A stretch of DNA of 64,000 nucleotides from Synergistaceae bacterium (GCA_018436595.1 JAHDLC010000026.1:1-64000); one strand, 5' to 3'; shown: positions 9,132 to 17,668, numbered from the stretch's first letter. Program-made: numbers and translations. The notes: a model not told the origin generated them from the sequence alone.

Positions 9132-10460
9132 TTAAAAGCCGGGAACCTCCATGCTGTCCAGCGTCCCGATACTTCCGTCATGAGAGTACTGGTACAGCCC
9201 GACGTGCCGCTCCCCGTCCTTCGGGATGACCGTGACGAAGGTCATGGTGGGCGTTGCGTTCTTGTCGATCCAGGTGCCGGAGTTCACGTACAGCGCCTTC
9301 TTCCCGTCGTGGGTCTCCGAGGGGATCATTCTGGATTCGTGGCTGTGGCCGAAGATCACGATCCGCTTTCCGGACGCGGGGTTCCTGAAGTACTGCACCA
9401 CCGCCTGCTCGTCCGTCCCCGCTGCGGAGGCCGACTTGACGAGAGCCTCCCGAACGGGGATTTTGACGGCTACTTTGTTGAGGGCCTGCCGTTCGTCCCA
9501 GGTGTCCTGGATCCCCTTGAACAGGTTCACGTCGATACGGCCGCCCGCTTGGGCCTGGCGGGGCATGAGGTCGCTCATGGCGTAGGCTTGCGTGAAACCG
9601 TCGATGTTTGTCCTGATGATCTTCTGTTCGAAGTCTTCCTTTATGGGCAGTTCGTTCATCAGCCCCTCCCATATTTTCCAGTAGAGATATTCGAGGTCCT
9701 GGCTTTCGCCGAGGGAATTCGGCGTGACCATCGGCCTGATTTTTGACGGCTCGGGTTTGCCTTCGACCACCGAGAGGGTGGCGATTCGGGTGAAGAAGTA
9801 TCCCGGAGGCAGGATGGAGCCGGGGGCTATCTCCCTGTTCGAAAGAGGGTCGGGAGCACAGAAGAAGTTGTACCGGTGGCCGTGCTCGATGGCAATCTCA
9901 GGATGGCCTTCAGGAGAGTAGGTTCCGAGCCCACGGACGTCCCTCGCTTCGGAGATTCCCGGAAAAACGGTCTGCATGCTTTCGGAGTCGATCAGAAGGT
10001 CGTGATTCCCGGGGACATAGGTCACCTTGACCTTTCCTTCCCGTATGACGGCGTTGAAGGCGTCCACTACTTCCCTGTTGTTGGCGGCGACGGCCTGGGC
10101 AAACTCCTTCTGGGTCTTTCCGGCGTAGGTGTCCGTGCCGGCGGGGATGAACCATTCGTCCATGAAGTCGCCGGCGATGACAAGCTCCCTGACGTTCGGA
10201 GCACTCCCGATCTTCCGGACAAAGTCAGCGAGAGGGGCCCGGTTCTTCTGGATTTCGGCGTACCGGTCGTCCATTCCCAGGTGAATGTCGCTGATGACGA
10301 CGATGACGGACCGCTCTCCACCGATCCCCGGAATGCCGCCCTGGTCAAGGGTGAAGGGGTACTTCGAGGGTGCGGACTGCGGGGCGGAAGCGAAGCCGCC
10401 GGACGCGGCGCACAGGAGTGCGGAGAGGATCATGATGCTCAGGATGCAGGCTCTTCTCAT
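9132..10460 (-). CDS. Exported metallophosphoesterase
   Basis: A 442-residue calcineurin-like phosphoesterase with an N-terminal signal peptide (residues 1-26, ending in a GGFASA-type site). The metal ligands are present in order: SDIHLG (Asp58, His60), GDFMD (about 97), GNHD (about 151), EHGHRY (about 190) and GHSHESRMI near the C-terminus. These coordinate a two-metal centre that hydrolyses phosphomono- or diesters, here probably in the periplasm. The substrate is unknown. The length and the long insert before the last motif suggest a specialised subfamily. The next gene upstream encodes an outer-membrane barrel 69 bases away, so the two may be expressed together. Confidence 0.85.
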   Translation of the reverse strand: MRRACILSIMILSALLCAASGGFASAPQSAPSKYPFTLDQGGIPGIGGERSVIVVISDIHLGMDDRYAEIQKNRAPLADFVRKIGSAPNVRELVIAGDFMDEWFIPAGTDTYAGKTQKEFAQAVAANNREVVDAFNAVIREGKVKVTYVPGNHDLLIDSESMQTVFPGISEARDVRGLGTYSPEGHPEIAIEHGHRYNFFCAPDPLSNREIAPGSILPPGYFFTRIATLSVVEGKPEPSKIRPMVTPNSLGESQDLEYLYWKIWEGLMNELPIKEDFEQKIIRTNIDGFTQAYAMSDLMPRQAQAGGRIDVNLFKGIQDTWDERQALNKVAVKIPVREALVKSASAAGTDEQAVVQYFRNPASGKRIVIFGHSHESRMIPSETHDGKKALYVNSGTWIDKNATPTMTFVTVIPKDGERHVGLYQYSHDGSIGTLDSMEVPGF

Positions 10461-10529
10461 TGGATTTCATTCCCTTTCATGTGGAGTGTTATTTGGGCAA
10501 CATGGTGGAAAAAAGCGTTTCGTACAGCC

Positions 10530-11294
10530 TTACTTCAGCTTCCAGGTGAATCCGATGAACAGGCCGTCGTTATAGGCGTCCATCACGAAGCCGTCCTTTT
10601 CGTAGTCGACGTAGAGGTAGCGGTACCCGATTTCGAGGGACGTCCGTTCCGAGATCCGCCAGGAAAAGTCCGCCATTCCTCCCCAGGTGAAATCCGAGCC
10701 CATACCGAACCCGCCCGCATCGACAATGGCCGTAAAGGTAAGATTGGGTGAAAGCCTGGTGGAGAACCGGATGCCTATGAGGGGGTCCAGCCAGGACTCC
10801 GTGTCGCTGAAGTGCCTCAGGGGAGCGGAGGCTGTTCTGATGGTCAGCTCGTTTTTCAGGTTCCAGTATCTCAGGCCGGCGAAAACGTGGAGCGATGACG
10901 ATTCCCATTCTTTTACGCGCACGCCCCACGCGGCCTGAAGGCGGGTCGTGGTCACCCCCACGTCGGTGAAAAGCCCGGCAGATACCTGCCCGGTGTCCGA
11001 CAGGTCGAGATACATGCCGTCGAAAAAGAAGTACTGTTTTCCCTTGTGCCCCTGGAAGGTCAGCATCCCCGAGGCGTCCATGGCCGACAGGATGTCGGAG
11101 AAGCTCTGGCTGACCCGGGCCTTGTGCCCCTTCACACCCACCGTTCCGTTCAGGCCGGAGAACCAGACATAGGGCGTGGTGGAAAAGGTCCAATCCTCAG
11201 GGGCGTCTTTCTCCGCGGCCTCCAGGAACGGCAGCCCGCACAGAAGGGAGAAAAGGAACGGAATCAAAAGAAGGATACGGACCGGCTGTTTCAT
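10530..11294 (-). CDS. Outer-membrane beta-barrel protein, uncharacterised
   Basis: A 254-residue protein with a signal peptide (hydrophobic residues about 5-25, ending in LEAAE). The mature part consists of alternating amphipathic strands rich in Trp, Tyr and Phe, with many W-x-F and Y-x-Y pairs. It ends in an aromatic-hydrophobic strand (FTWKLK) as barrel proteins do. It resembles small OmpW/OprB-size porin-like barrels, but no specific family is recognised. The ATG at 11294 is chosen because a GGGAG ribosome site lies about 9 bases upstream. A GTG three codons earlier would sit directly on that site. The 180-bp repeat begins 58 bases upstream. Confidence 0.7.
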   Translation of the reverse strand: MKQPVRILLLIPFLFSLLCGLPFLEAAEKDAPEDWTFSTTPYVWFSGLNGTVGVKGHKARVSQSFSDILSAMDASGMLTFQGHKGKQYFFFDGMYLDLSDTGQVSAGLFTDVGVTTTRLQAAWGVRVKEWESSSLHVFAGLRYWNLKNELTIRTASAPLRHFSDTESWLDPLIGIRFSTRLSPNLTFTAIVDAGGFGMGSDFTWGGMADFSWRISERTSLEIGYRYLYVDYEKDGFVMDAYNDGLFIGFTWKLK

Positions 11295-11352
11295 GAACAC
11301 CACTCCCGCTGGAAAAAATAGGTACCCCCTGCCTAAATCCGCAGCTTTTCCT

Positions 11353-11532
11353 GGCAGAGGGAGTGTCGCTGGGCATAAGGTGAATTCGCCCCGTCAGGGG
11401 CGAAGAGAATATCCCCTGGGGGACAGCGCCCGGGCCGAGAAACCGACAAGGATGTCGGTTTCAGGTGCAGTTGTCAAGGATGACAATCTGCACCGGCGGC
11501 CCAAGCGAGCACCGGTGACGCTCCCCGCTGCC
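11353..11532 (+). repeat. 180-bp structured repeat, copy A (candidate ncRNA)
   Basis: This element recurs at 26556-26735 with 11 substitutions and no gaps. Predicted pairing by element offset: an outer stem (1-5 with 176-180, then 7-15 with 165-173); a hairpin 33-40/45-52; a stem 81-85/145-149 enclosing two hairpins, 87-96/101-110 and 112-124/129-142. Offsets 37/48 are C-G here and A-T in the other copy; 114/140 are T-A here and C-G there. Both hairpin loops at 97-100 and 125-128 read AGGA here and GGGA in copy B. It is intergenic, has no ORF, and its terminal inverted repeats could also mark a MITE. Possible identity: an Rfam-class RNA such as HEARO/OMEGA RNA (not testable here). Confidence 0.8.
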
Positions 11533-11705
11533 TGCGGATTAAGGCCCTGGCACAAAAAGAACCCGGCCCACTGGAGAGCCCCCGGCAGCCGGATCATTTT
11601 CCGGCATCCTTTATACACCTTTCAGGTCGTTCTGTATACCATTTTTCTTCTGTCTCGCGAAAAACCGGTCCCGGCAAAAGACCCCGTATTCAGGAACGTT
11701 GCGGT
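11533..11705. other. Intergenic spacer between repeat and terminator
   Basis: This is the rest of the 455-base gap between the barrel protein and the zinc-ribbon gene. It holds no recognisable gene. A moderately AT-rich patch at about 11605-11660 (TATAC-type words) could be promoter DNA, but nothing specific is assigned. Confidence 0.3.
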
Positions 11706-11740
11706 AGAAAAAAGGGAGTCCGGCATTTTCGGCCGGACTC
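11706..11740 (-). terminator. Rho-independent terminator of the zinc-ribbon gene
   Basis: A 9-bp perfect stem (11716-11724 with 11732-11740) and 7-base loop. On the minus strand it is followed by a run of six T (11708-11713), 10 bases past the stop of the minus-strand gene. Confidence 0.85.
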
Positions 11741-11749
11741 GGGCGTATA

Positions 11750-12442
11750 TTATTTCAGCAGCGGGCAGCCGCACCGGAAGCAAACGTTGTCGCCGATGTC
11801 GCATTTCGTGGCGCAGGCGTTGCAGAAGATGATGCCGTCCCGGGACTTGTCGTATTTCTCGAACGTTTTCAGCCCACCGTGGTGGCGCACCCTGTCCCCC
11901 AACCGGTAGTAGTTGTAGAGGGTGTCGTCGTCGTCGACGACAATGAAATGCTTCTTTCCGCCGTCGGAGCTGATCTCCACCGTGTATTCCGTGTAGTTCA
12001 CCCAGTAATAATCGTTCTTGTCGCCGCCGGTGCTCTGCTTGCGGCGCTTCTGCTTCACCGTCCTGTCGGTGACCACGCCGTCCCAGGTGGTGCTTCTCTT
12101 TCTGCCCAAAATCTGGAAGAAGGCAATGGCGAGAAACATCCCGCCGATCCCGAAGCCAATGTAGAGGGACTCGGGGTTTTCCATGCCCCCCGCGCCGGTC
12201 TCACCCGCTATGAAAAATCCGGCCACGGCAATGACGGCAAGACCTGCCGCAAAGATGGAGGACCACCGGCTGGTGTTCTTCAGATATTTCTGAAACGCCG
12301 GGTCGTGGATCTTCTCAGAGTACCCCACCCGTCCGCCCCTTTTCCCCTTTCCGCAACCCGCCTGGGCCTCTTGCTCCGCCCCGCAGGTATGGCAGAATTT
12401 CGCCCCGTCCGCCAGGTCCGCTCCGCACTTGGAACACTGCAT
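11750..12442 (-). CDS. Membrane protein with zinc ribbons at both ends
   Basis: A 230-residue protein. The N-terminus is a zinc ribbon (MQCSKCGADL then FCHTCGAE; CxxC pairs near residues 3-6 and 17-20). Two transmembrane segments follow (about 63-83 and 95-115). A soluble beta-rich domain with an acidic run (VVDDDDTLYNYYRLG) resembles small SH3-like domains of DUF-type membrane proteins. The C-terminus has a second ribbon (FCNACATKC then VCFRCGCP). The ribbons and the loop domain would face the cytoplasm. The function is unknown. The ATG at 12442 has GAAAGGG 9 bases upstream. The GTG at 12451 abuts that site and is rejected. A terminator follows closely. Confidence 0.7.
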   Translation of the reverse strand: MQCSKCGADLADGAKFCHTCGAEQEAQAGCGKGKRGGRVGYSEKIHDPAFQKYLKNTSRWSSIFAAGLAVIAVAGFFIAGETGAGGMENPESLYIGFGIGGMFLAIAFFQILGRKRSTTWDGVVTDRTVKQKRRKQSTGGDKNDYYWVNYTEYTVEISSDGGKKHFIVVDDDDTLYNYYRLGDRVRHHGGLKTFEKYDKSRDGIIFCNACATKCDIGDNVCFRCGCPLLK

Positions 12443-12513
12443 GAATGCCACCCCTTTCGGTAATTATCTTCTTCTCTCCTGAATACACCGGCCTGAGACG
12501 CGCCCCTTTATCC

Positions 12514-12665
12514 TGTCATCCTGAGAAGGTGTTTTTTTCGCGGCACTATTTCTGTCATCCTGAGGACGTTTCCTGCCCGATCACGTCCCCGAAGGGGGAG
12601 GATCTCGGTTTTGATCCTTCGACCACCAAGGGCGAGATTCTTCGGGCTTCGCCCTTAGAATGACA
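12514..12665. repeat. Dispersed palindromic repeat with TGTCATCC ends
   Basis: The unit 12553-12665 starts TGTCATCCTGAGG and ends with the complement-like GAATGACA. An extra half-unit TGTCATCCTGAG lies at 12514. Internal words (GGATCTCG, GCGAGATTCTTCG) form nested hairpins. The same ends recur at 19233-19469. Such elements occur in many phyla as non-coding, MITE-like repeats. The 394-base gap around it (12443-12836) holds nothing else except a possible -10 box TATACT near 12776 for the next gene. Confidence 0.75.
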
Positions 12666-12836
12666 GCAAAGGCACATCTCCGCAGGATACTGCGCTATCG
12701 TTGTGCTCGCGATGCTTCCGATTGTAGCATCAACTGCATGTGAAACATTCTTTTAGTGAAGCAGCTGAAAATGCTATACTGCGGCCGATGAGCTGACGGA
12801 CGGCACGTTTTCTACACTATTTCGGGAGGTTTTTTC

Positions 12837-13736
12837 ATGAAGAGGAACTATGGAAAATTCATTTCGTCAGTGCTGCTGTTCGGCTCAAACGGCATCGTGG
12901 CAAGCCATATTACGCTGGGCAGCCATGAGATCGTCCTGTGGAGGACACTCATCGGAAGCCTCTTTCTTCTGGCGGTGTTCGTGCTGGCCGGGGGACGGTT
13001 CGGGGGGCTGCGCAGCAGGAAGCATCTCGCGTTTCTGCTCCTTTCGGGCATGGCCATGGGCGCGAGCTGGATGTTCCTGTACGAGGCCTACCGCCGGATC
13101 GGCGTCGGGCCGGCGACCCTCGCGTATTACTGCGGCCCTGTGATCGTGATGGTGCTGGCTCCCGTGATATTCCGGGAAAAACTGGCCCTTTCGAGGATCC
13201 TCGGCTTCGGAGCCGTCCTCGTCGGGATGGTCCTCGTCAACGGGGACGAGGTGATCCGGGGCGGCATTTCCTGGGGGCTGGTGTGCGGCCTGCTGTCGGC
13301 GGTTTTGCTGGCCGTTCTGGTGATCTTCAACAAGATGGCCGCGAGCATCACGGGCTTCGAGAACGCTGTCTGGCAGCTCTCCGCCAGCTTCATAACCGTG
13401 GCGGTCTTCACGGCCGTCCGGCAGGGAACGGTGACGGCCATTCCTCCCGGGAGCCTTCTCCCCCTCCTGCTGCTGGGGTTTGTGAATACGGGATTCGGGT
13501 GCTACCTCTACTTCTCGTCCATGCAGAGCCTTCCGGCCCAGTCCGTGGCGATCTGCGGCTACCTGGAACCCCTCTCGGCCCTCCTCTTTTCGGCGGTCCT
13601 GCTGGGCGAACGGCTGGCCCCCCTCCAGATGGCGGGAGCAGCCCTGATCCTCGGGGGCGCGGCCTTCGGCGAATTCTTCGGCCGGAAGGAATCTCCGGCG
13701 GAAAAACAGAACGGAGAACCGGATACCGGGTCTTGA
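12837..13736 (+). CDS. EamA/DMT-family transporter
   Basis: A 299-residue integral membrane protein with ten predicted transmembrane helices arranged as two repeated EamA domains (about residues 5-135 and 148-280). Conserved features include the WRTLIGSLFLL region in repeat 1, the ASWMFLYEAYRRIG loop, and LEPLSALLFSAVLLGERL near the end of repeat 2, the usual EamA signature. These carriers typically export amino acids or other metabolites. No substrate can be assigned. The start has a GGGAGG ribosome site. It appears to be a single-gene unit ending just before the AT-rich palindrome at 13750. Confidence 0.9.
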   Translation: MKRNYGKFISSVLLFGSNGIVASHITLGSHEIVLWRTLIGSLFLLAVFVLAGGRFGGLRSRKHLAFLLLSGMAMGASWMFLYEAYRRIGVGPATLAYYCGPVIVMVLAPVIFREKLALSRILGFGAVLVGMVLVNGDEVIRGGISWGLVCGLLSAVLLAVLVIFNKMAASITGFENAVWQLSASFITVAVFTAVRQGTVTAIPPGSLLPLLLLGFVNTGFGCYLYFSSMQSLPAQSVAICGYLEPLSALLFSAVLLGERLAPLQMAGAALILGGAAFGEFFGRKESPAEKQNGEPDTGS

Positions 13737-13749
13737 GTTCCGGCAGCTT

Positions 13750-13786
13750 TTCGACTAAAATAAAGTTATATTTTATTTTAGTCGAA
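13750..13786. promoter_or_regulatory. AT-rich 15-bp perfect palindrome before the ATPase gene
   Basis: Arms 13750-13764 and 13772-13786 (TTCGACTAAAATAAA and its exact complement) surround a 7-base spacer. The sequence is nearly free of G and C inside an otherwise GC-rich region and lies about 40-75 bases before the ATPase start. It could be a terminator for the EamA gene, but the lack of GC in the stem favours a protein-binding operator or promoter. Confidence 0.6.
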
Positions 13787-13824
13787 ATCATGTTCCGTTC
13801 CCGTCGGAAAGGGGGGTGAACACA

Positions 13825-15078
13825 GTGTATATTCCACGGGCCGCCGAAGATACGGTCAGAAAGATCGCCGATACATTTCCGGTCCTGCTTGTGACCGGCC
13901 CCCGGCAGGTGGGCAAAACGACCCTTCTCGAACGCCTCGCGGAACCGGAGCGCAAAATTGTGACGCTGGACGACCCGGACGTGCGGCACCTTGCGGGAAA
14001 CGACCCGGCGCTCTTTCTGCAGCGGTACACTCCTCCCGTGCTGATCGACGAGATCCAGTACGCTCCCGGCCTGCTCCCATATATAAAGATGGCCGCGGAC
14101 CGCTCGGGACGAAACGGCGATTTCTGGCTGACCGGTTCCCAATCCTTCGTGATGATGAAAAACGTCGGCGAATCCCTGGCGGGGCGCGTGGGCATTGTCA
14201 GGCTTCCGGGACTGTCCACCAGCGAGATCCTGGGCGTTCCTTCGAGGCCCTTCACCACGGACCCCGAGGCCCTCTCAAAGCGGCTGGGGGAAGTGAAGAA
14301 ACTCGGCCTGAACGAGCTGTACGGACGCATATTCCGGGGCTCCATGCCGAGACTGCACGCCGACGAGAGGGTCGACTGGGAGACCTATTACCGGTCCTAC
14401 GTGGACACCTACCTCAAGCGGGACATCAGGGACCTCACCCAGGTGGCGGACGAGATGGCCTTCTACAATTTCATGACCGTCGCGGCGGCCAGGACGGCCC
14501 GGCCGGTGGTCTACGAGGAGCTGGCCAGGGAAAGCGGCGTTTCGCCGCCCACGGCGAAAAAATGGCTCTCCATTCTCGTTTCGTCCGATATCGCAGCGGT
14601 TGTGCAGCCCTATTCAAACAATATTCTGAAGCGGGTAACCAAAATGCCCCTGCTCCACTTCCTGGATACTGGACTCTGCGCCTACCTGCTGAAGTGGAGC
14701 AACCCGGAGGCGCTGGAACGGGGAGCCATGTCGGGGGCGTTTTTTGAAACCTACGTTTTCTCGGAGGTGTACAAGAGTTTCCTGAACGCCGGAAAGGATC
14801 CTCCCCTGTACTGGTACCGCGATAAAGAGAAGAGAGAGATCGACTTCCTTATCTTCGAGAACGGCACCCTCTCCCCCGTGGAGGTCAAAAAATCGGCATC
14901 CCCGGGAAAAGAGGCTGTGAAACACTTCCGGGCCCTTGATCCCCTCGCCGGACGGGGAAAACCGGGCGAACCGGAGGGCATGAACCTCCGGATAGGGAAC
15001 GGCGCCGTCGTCTGTATGGCAAATGACCTGCTTCCCCTCGATCAGAAGAACTGGTATGTACCGGCCTGGCTGATCTGA
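13825..15078 (+). CDS. AAA+ ATPase with DUF4143 C-terminal domain
   Basis: About 417 residues. The N-terminus begins VYIPRAAEDTVRK and carries a P-loop (GPRQVGKTTLL, about residues 26-36), a Walker B (VLIDEIQYAP) and a sensor segment (FWLTGSQSF). The middle is a winged-helix-like region (VVYEELARESGVSPPTAKKWL). The C-terminus is the DUF4143 domain, with YWYRDKEKREIDFLIF and PVEVKKSASPGK resembling a PD-(D/E)xK nuclease core. These ATPases are common, patchily distributed, and often suspected of being toxin-like or mobile. A GTG at 13825 sits 8 bases after a G-run and is preferred. The GTG at 13816 is the alternative. The palindrome at 13750 is its likely control site. Confidence 0.88.
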   Translation: MYIPRAAEDTVRKIADTFPVLLVTGPRQVGKTTLLERLAEPERKIVTLDDPDVRHLAGNDPALFLQRYTPPVLIDEIQYAPGLLPYIKMAADRSGRNGDFWLTGSQSFVMMKNVGESLAGRVGIVRLPGLSTSEILGVPSRPFTTDPEALSKRLGEVKKLGLNELYGRIFRGSMPRLHADERVDWETYYRSYVDTYLKRDIRDLTQVADEMAFYNFMTVAAARTARPVVYEELARESGVSPPTAKKWLSILVSSDIAAVVQPYSNNILKRVTKMPLLHFLDTGLCAYLLKWSNPEALERGAMSGAFFETYVFSEVYKSFLNAGKDPPLYWYRDKEKREIDFLIFENGTLSPVEVKKSASPGKEAVKHFRALDPLAGRGKPGEPEGMNLRIGNGAVVCMANDLLPLDQKNWYVPAWLI

Positions 15079-15111
15079 AGGGAGGATCTTCGTCTCGTCC
15101 CGGATGCGGGC

Positions 15112-15783
15112 CTACCCCAGGATCACAAGTTCTTTGCGGACCGCCTCAGGACTCAGGACACGGACCAGCTCCTCTATTTCGTCCAGATGAGCCCGCACGC
15201 CTTCCGCCGGAAGGGACGGCACCCCGTAGACGGCGTAGAGCACCCGGGTCGTCTCCGCCGTGACGGAGGTCCTGTCGTCGGGGCCGTAGAGGATGCTGGA
15301 GAGGATCCCATCCCGGTCCGTGAGGAACATGTCCCCCGGCAGGAGGATCCGTTCCCTGCCTCCCATGGCCGTATAGCGTTCCTCTCCCTTCGAGACGTCC
15401 AGGAAAAGGGGCAGGGAAACCCTGTCCAGATCGTGGCCTGCGGTTAAAAAGCCGTTCTTCAGCTCCGCCATGAACATGGCCGCCACGAGGGGGGACGGCG
15501 AGAAGAGGGGCTTTCCCTTCAGCGCCACCGTTTCCACCTGATGCAGCACGGGATATCCCTGGCCGAACCTCTTGTAATACCGGCCGTAGGCCCCGAAGGG
15601 CTCTTCCAGGCCGATCTCTTTTCTGCTTTTTCCTTCGTGGCGGCTCCTGAGGGCGGTTTCAAAGGCGCTTTTCCTCTCCTCGAGGGCGGGGCATTCCCGC
15701 GAATTGTCCACTCCCTCCAGCACGAGCACACCGAAACAGGCGCCGGGAAAGCTCGTCCTCCACTCTCTTGATGCGGTGATCAT
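15112..15783 (-). CDS. B3/4 (tRNA-synthetase beta-domain-like) stand-alone protein
   Basis: A 223-residue soluble protein with the pattern of free-standing B3/B4 domains related to the phenylalanyl-tRNA synthetase beta subunit. It has SREWRTSFPGACFGVLVLEGV at the start, then GRYYKRFGQGYPVLHQVE, and a final regulatory-looking DGILSSILYGPD segment. Free B3/4 proteins are proposed to bind amino-acid-like ligands or edit mischarged tRNA, but evidence is limited. The ATG at 15783 follows AAGGAG by about 11 bases. It is transcribed divergently from an AraC regulator with a 99-base shared upstream region, which suggests that regulator controls it. Confidence 0.75.
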   Translation of the reverse strand: MITASREWRTSFPGACFGVLVLEGVDNSRECPALEERKSAFETALRSRHEGKSRKEIGLEEPFGAYGRYYKRFGQGYPVLHQVETVALKGKPLFSPSPLVAAMFMAELKNGFLTAGHDLDRVSLPLFLDVSKGEERYTAMGGRERILLPGDMFLTDRDGILSSILYGPDDRTSVTAETTRVLYAVYGVPSLPAEGVRAHLDEIEELVRVLSPEAVRKELVILG

Positions 15784-15830
15784 GATGTGATCAGCTCCTT
15801 TTCCTGTGCGTTTTCGTTTATGATACCTGA

Positions 15831-15858
15831 TGAACGGAATAAAATTCTTGAACGGAAT
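15831..15858. promoter_or_regulatory. Direct repeats in the divergent AraC promoter region
   Basis: The 10-mer TGAACGGAAT occurs at 15831-15840 and again at 15849-15858, start-to-start spacing 18 bases, so both copies nearly share one helical face. AraC-type regulators often bind tandem direct repeats. Both lie between the two divergent start codons. Confidence 0.5.
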
Positions 15859-15882
15859 TGCTGCAGCCTTCACGGAGGAACC

Positions 15883-16785
15883 ATGGAAAAGAACGGAGAT
15901 GCCCTGCCCGGACATTCGGAAAAAAACCGTACCCGTTTCTGGCGCTCGGAGTACCTGCCGGGAGTTCTCTTTCTGGACGGTACATTCCTGGACATGAATT
16001 TTTCGCGGCACAGCCACGAAACCTACGCTTTCGGCGTCATTGAAAGCGGGGCCCTCGCGTTCCGCTACCGGGGGGAGGATGTGGTCGCCTCCGAGGGGAT
16101 GCTGGGCATGGTTGTCCCCGGCGAGGTCCACGACGGCCACCCGGCTGTCGGCAGGAGGTGGAGGTACCGCATGGCCTACGCAGACCCCGAATCCGTCCGC
16201 ACAATAGCAGGCGGACTTGGGGGCAAAAACCGGGGCCTTCCCTTCATCGGCCGCGGCGCCCTTGAATCCCGGGAGCTCGCCGCTCTCTTCCGGCGGCTGA
16301 TCGGGGAACTCCAGCTCGGAACCATGGACAGGCTGACGGCCTCCTCCCTCTGGACCGCCTTCATATCCGAGCTTTTCGGGCGCTTCGGCGAATACCCCGC
16401 CGCCGTTCCCAGGGCATCCCGGGGTTCCGTCCGGGCGGCATGCGCCTTCCTGAGAGAGAACATGACACGGAACATCTCCCTTGATGAACTGGCGGCCCTC
16501 TCCTCTCTCAGCCCCTGGCACTTTCTCCGCATTTTCCGGGACGAGACGGGGCTGCCGCCCCACGCCTACCTGATCCAGCTCCGGGTACGTACGGCGGAAC
16601 GTCTCCTCCGGGAGGGATATACCCCCTCCCAGGCCGCGGCGGAAGCGGGGTTCGCAGACCAGAGCCATCTCACCCGCTGGTTCCGGAGGATCGTGGGCGC
16701 CACGCCCGCCGCTTTTCTGAAAGAGGTGTCCCCTGCCGGAGCTCGGCATTCCCGCAGCGAAGGAGAAAACGGCCATGGACAGTGA
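15883..16785 (+). CDS. AraC-family transcriptional regulator
   Basis: A 300-residue regulator. The N-terminal part (about 15-150) is an AraC-ligand-binding cupin: HSHETYAFGVIESG near residue 40 and a VVPGEVHDGHP segment near 80. The C-terminal 100 residues form the double helix-turn-helix: ISLDELAALSSLSPWHFLRIF, then PSQAAAEAGFADQSHLTRWF. Cupin-type AraC proteins sense small molecules, often amino acids. The start has a GGAGG ribosome site 5 bases upstream. It overlaps the next gene (GNAT) by 11 bases and is divergent from the B3/4 gene, so all three probably form one response unit. Confidence 0.92.
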   Translation: MEKNGDALPGHSEKNRTRFWRSEYLPGVLFLDGTFLDMNFSRHSHETYAFGVIESGALAFRYRGEDVVASEGMLGMVVPGEVHDGHPAVGRRWRYRMAYADPESVRTIAGGLGGKNRGLPFIGRGALESRELAALFRRLIGELQLGTMDRLTASSLWTAFISELFGRFGEYPAAVPRASRGSVRAACAFLRENMTRNISLDELAALSSLSPWHFLRIFRDETGLPPHAYLIQLRVRTAERLLREGYTPSQAAAEAGFADQSHLTRWFRRIVGATPAAFLKEVSPAGARHSRSEGENGHGQ

Positions 16786-17644
16786 TTTTTCTCTCCTGAT
16801 AGGCTACCAGGATTTTGAACCGGCGCGGCGCTCCTTCAATACGCTGGCGCGGAAGACCTTCGGCCTCGACTTCGAGGCATGGCACCGGTCCGGCTACTGG
16901 ACGAAGCAGTACATCCCCTATTCCCTGTCCCGGGACGGGGAGGTGGTCTCCAGCGTGTCGGTGAACTTCATGCCCATGACGCTGGAAGGTTCAGGCCTCA
17001 CCATGGTGCAGATCGGCACGGTGATGACCGATCCTGCCTTCCGGGGGCAGGGCCTCAGCCGGTTCCTCATGGAGACCGTCCTGGACGAATGGTCCTCCAA
17101 GGTGGACGATATTTATCTCTTCGCCAACGACGAGGTGCTGGACTTCTATCCCCGGTTCGGCTTCCGGAAGAGCGGGGAAGTGCAGTGCACCGCCGCAGTC
17201 TCCGCAGGGCTTCCCATGCGGGCGGAAAAGGTGGACATGGAGCGGCCCGAAAACCGGGAAAACCTGGAGCGGGCCATACGGGCGACCCGTGGAGTGAGCA
17301 GGTTCAGCATGAACAATGCGGGACTCGCCATGTTCCACCTGACGGGTCCACTGAAGGAGCACGTCCGGCACGACCCGAAAACGGGGGCCTATCTCGTCGC
17401 GGCGGTGGAAGGCGATCTTCTCCGGCTGGACGACGTTTTCTGCGAAGGGGAGGTTGACCTGGATCGTGCCGTCACCGCCTTCGGTCCGGAGATCCGCAGG
17501 GTGGTCTTCGGTTTTTCGCCCTGCTGGAACGAAGCCCTTGAGCGGACGGTCTGCGAAGAGGAGGACACTACCCTGTTCGTCCTGAAGAACACCATTGATT
17601 TCCGGGAAAAAGGGCTGAGATTCCCCGTCCTGTCCCGGGCCTGA
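16775..17644 (+). CDS. GNAT-family N-acetyltransferase
   Basis: A 289-residue protein. The N-terminal half is a GNAT fold with the acetyl-CoA-binding segment IGTVMTDPAFRGQGLSRFLM (about 76-95), followed by LFANDEVLDFYPRFGF. The C-terminal half (about 150-289) resembles the second domain of double-domain acetyltransferases. It transfers an acetyl group from acetyl-CoA to an unknown amine. It overlaps the 3' end of the AraC gene by 11 bases, implying translational coupling. A hairpin terminator separates it from the ABC-F gene. Confidence 0.85.
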   Translation: MDSDFSLLIGYQDFEPARRSFNTLARKTFGLDFEAWHRSGYWTKQYIPYSLSRDGEVVSSVSVNFMPMTLEGSGLTMVQIGTVMTDPAFRGQGLSRFLMETVLDEWSSKVDDIYLFANDEVLDFYPRFGFRKSGEVQCTAAVSAGLPMRAEKVDMERPENRENLERAIRATRGVSRFSMNNAGLAMFHLTGPLKEHVRHDPKTGAYLVAAVEGDLLRLDDVFCEGEVDLDRAVTAFGPEIRRVVFGFSPCWNEALERTVCEEEDTTLFVLKNTIDFREKGLRFPVLSRA

Positions 17645-17668
17645 ACGAGCCCGGCGGAAGGGAATGCA

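Noticed and set aside
11176-11832. A 218-codon plus-strand frame through the first 180-bp repeat
   Set aside because: It crosses a structured repeat, a terminator and two oppositely oriented genes, and the covarying repeat argues against protein coding there.
15784-16776. Upstream extension of the B3/4 gene across the AraC gene
   Set aside because: The AraC gene with its two helix-turn-helix motifs occupies the other strand. The B3/4 family begins at the ATG at 15783, which has a ribosome site.
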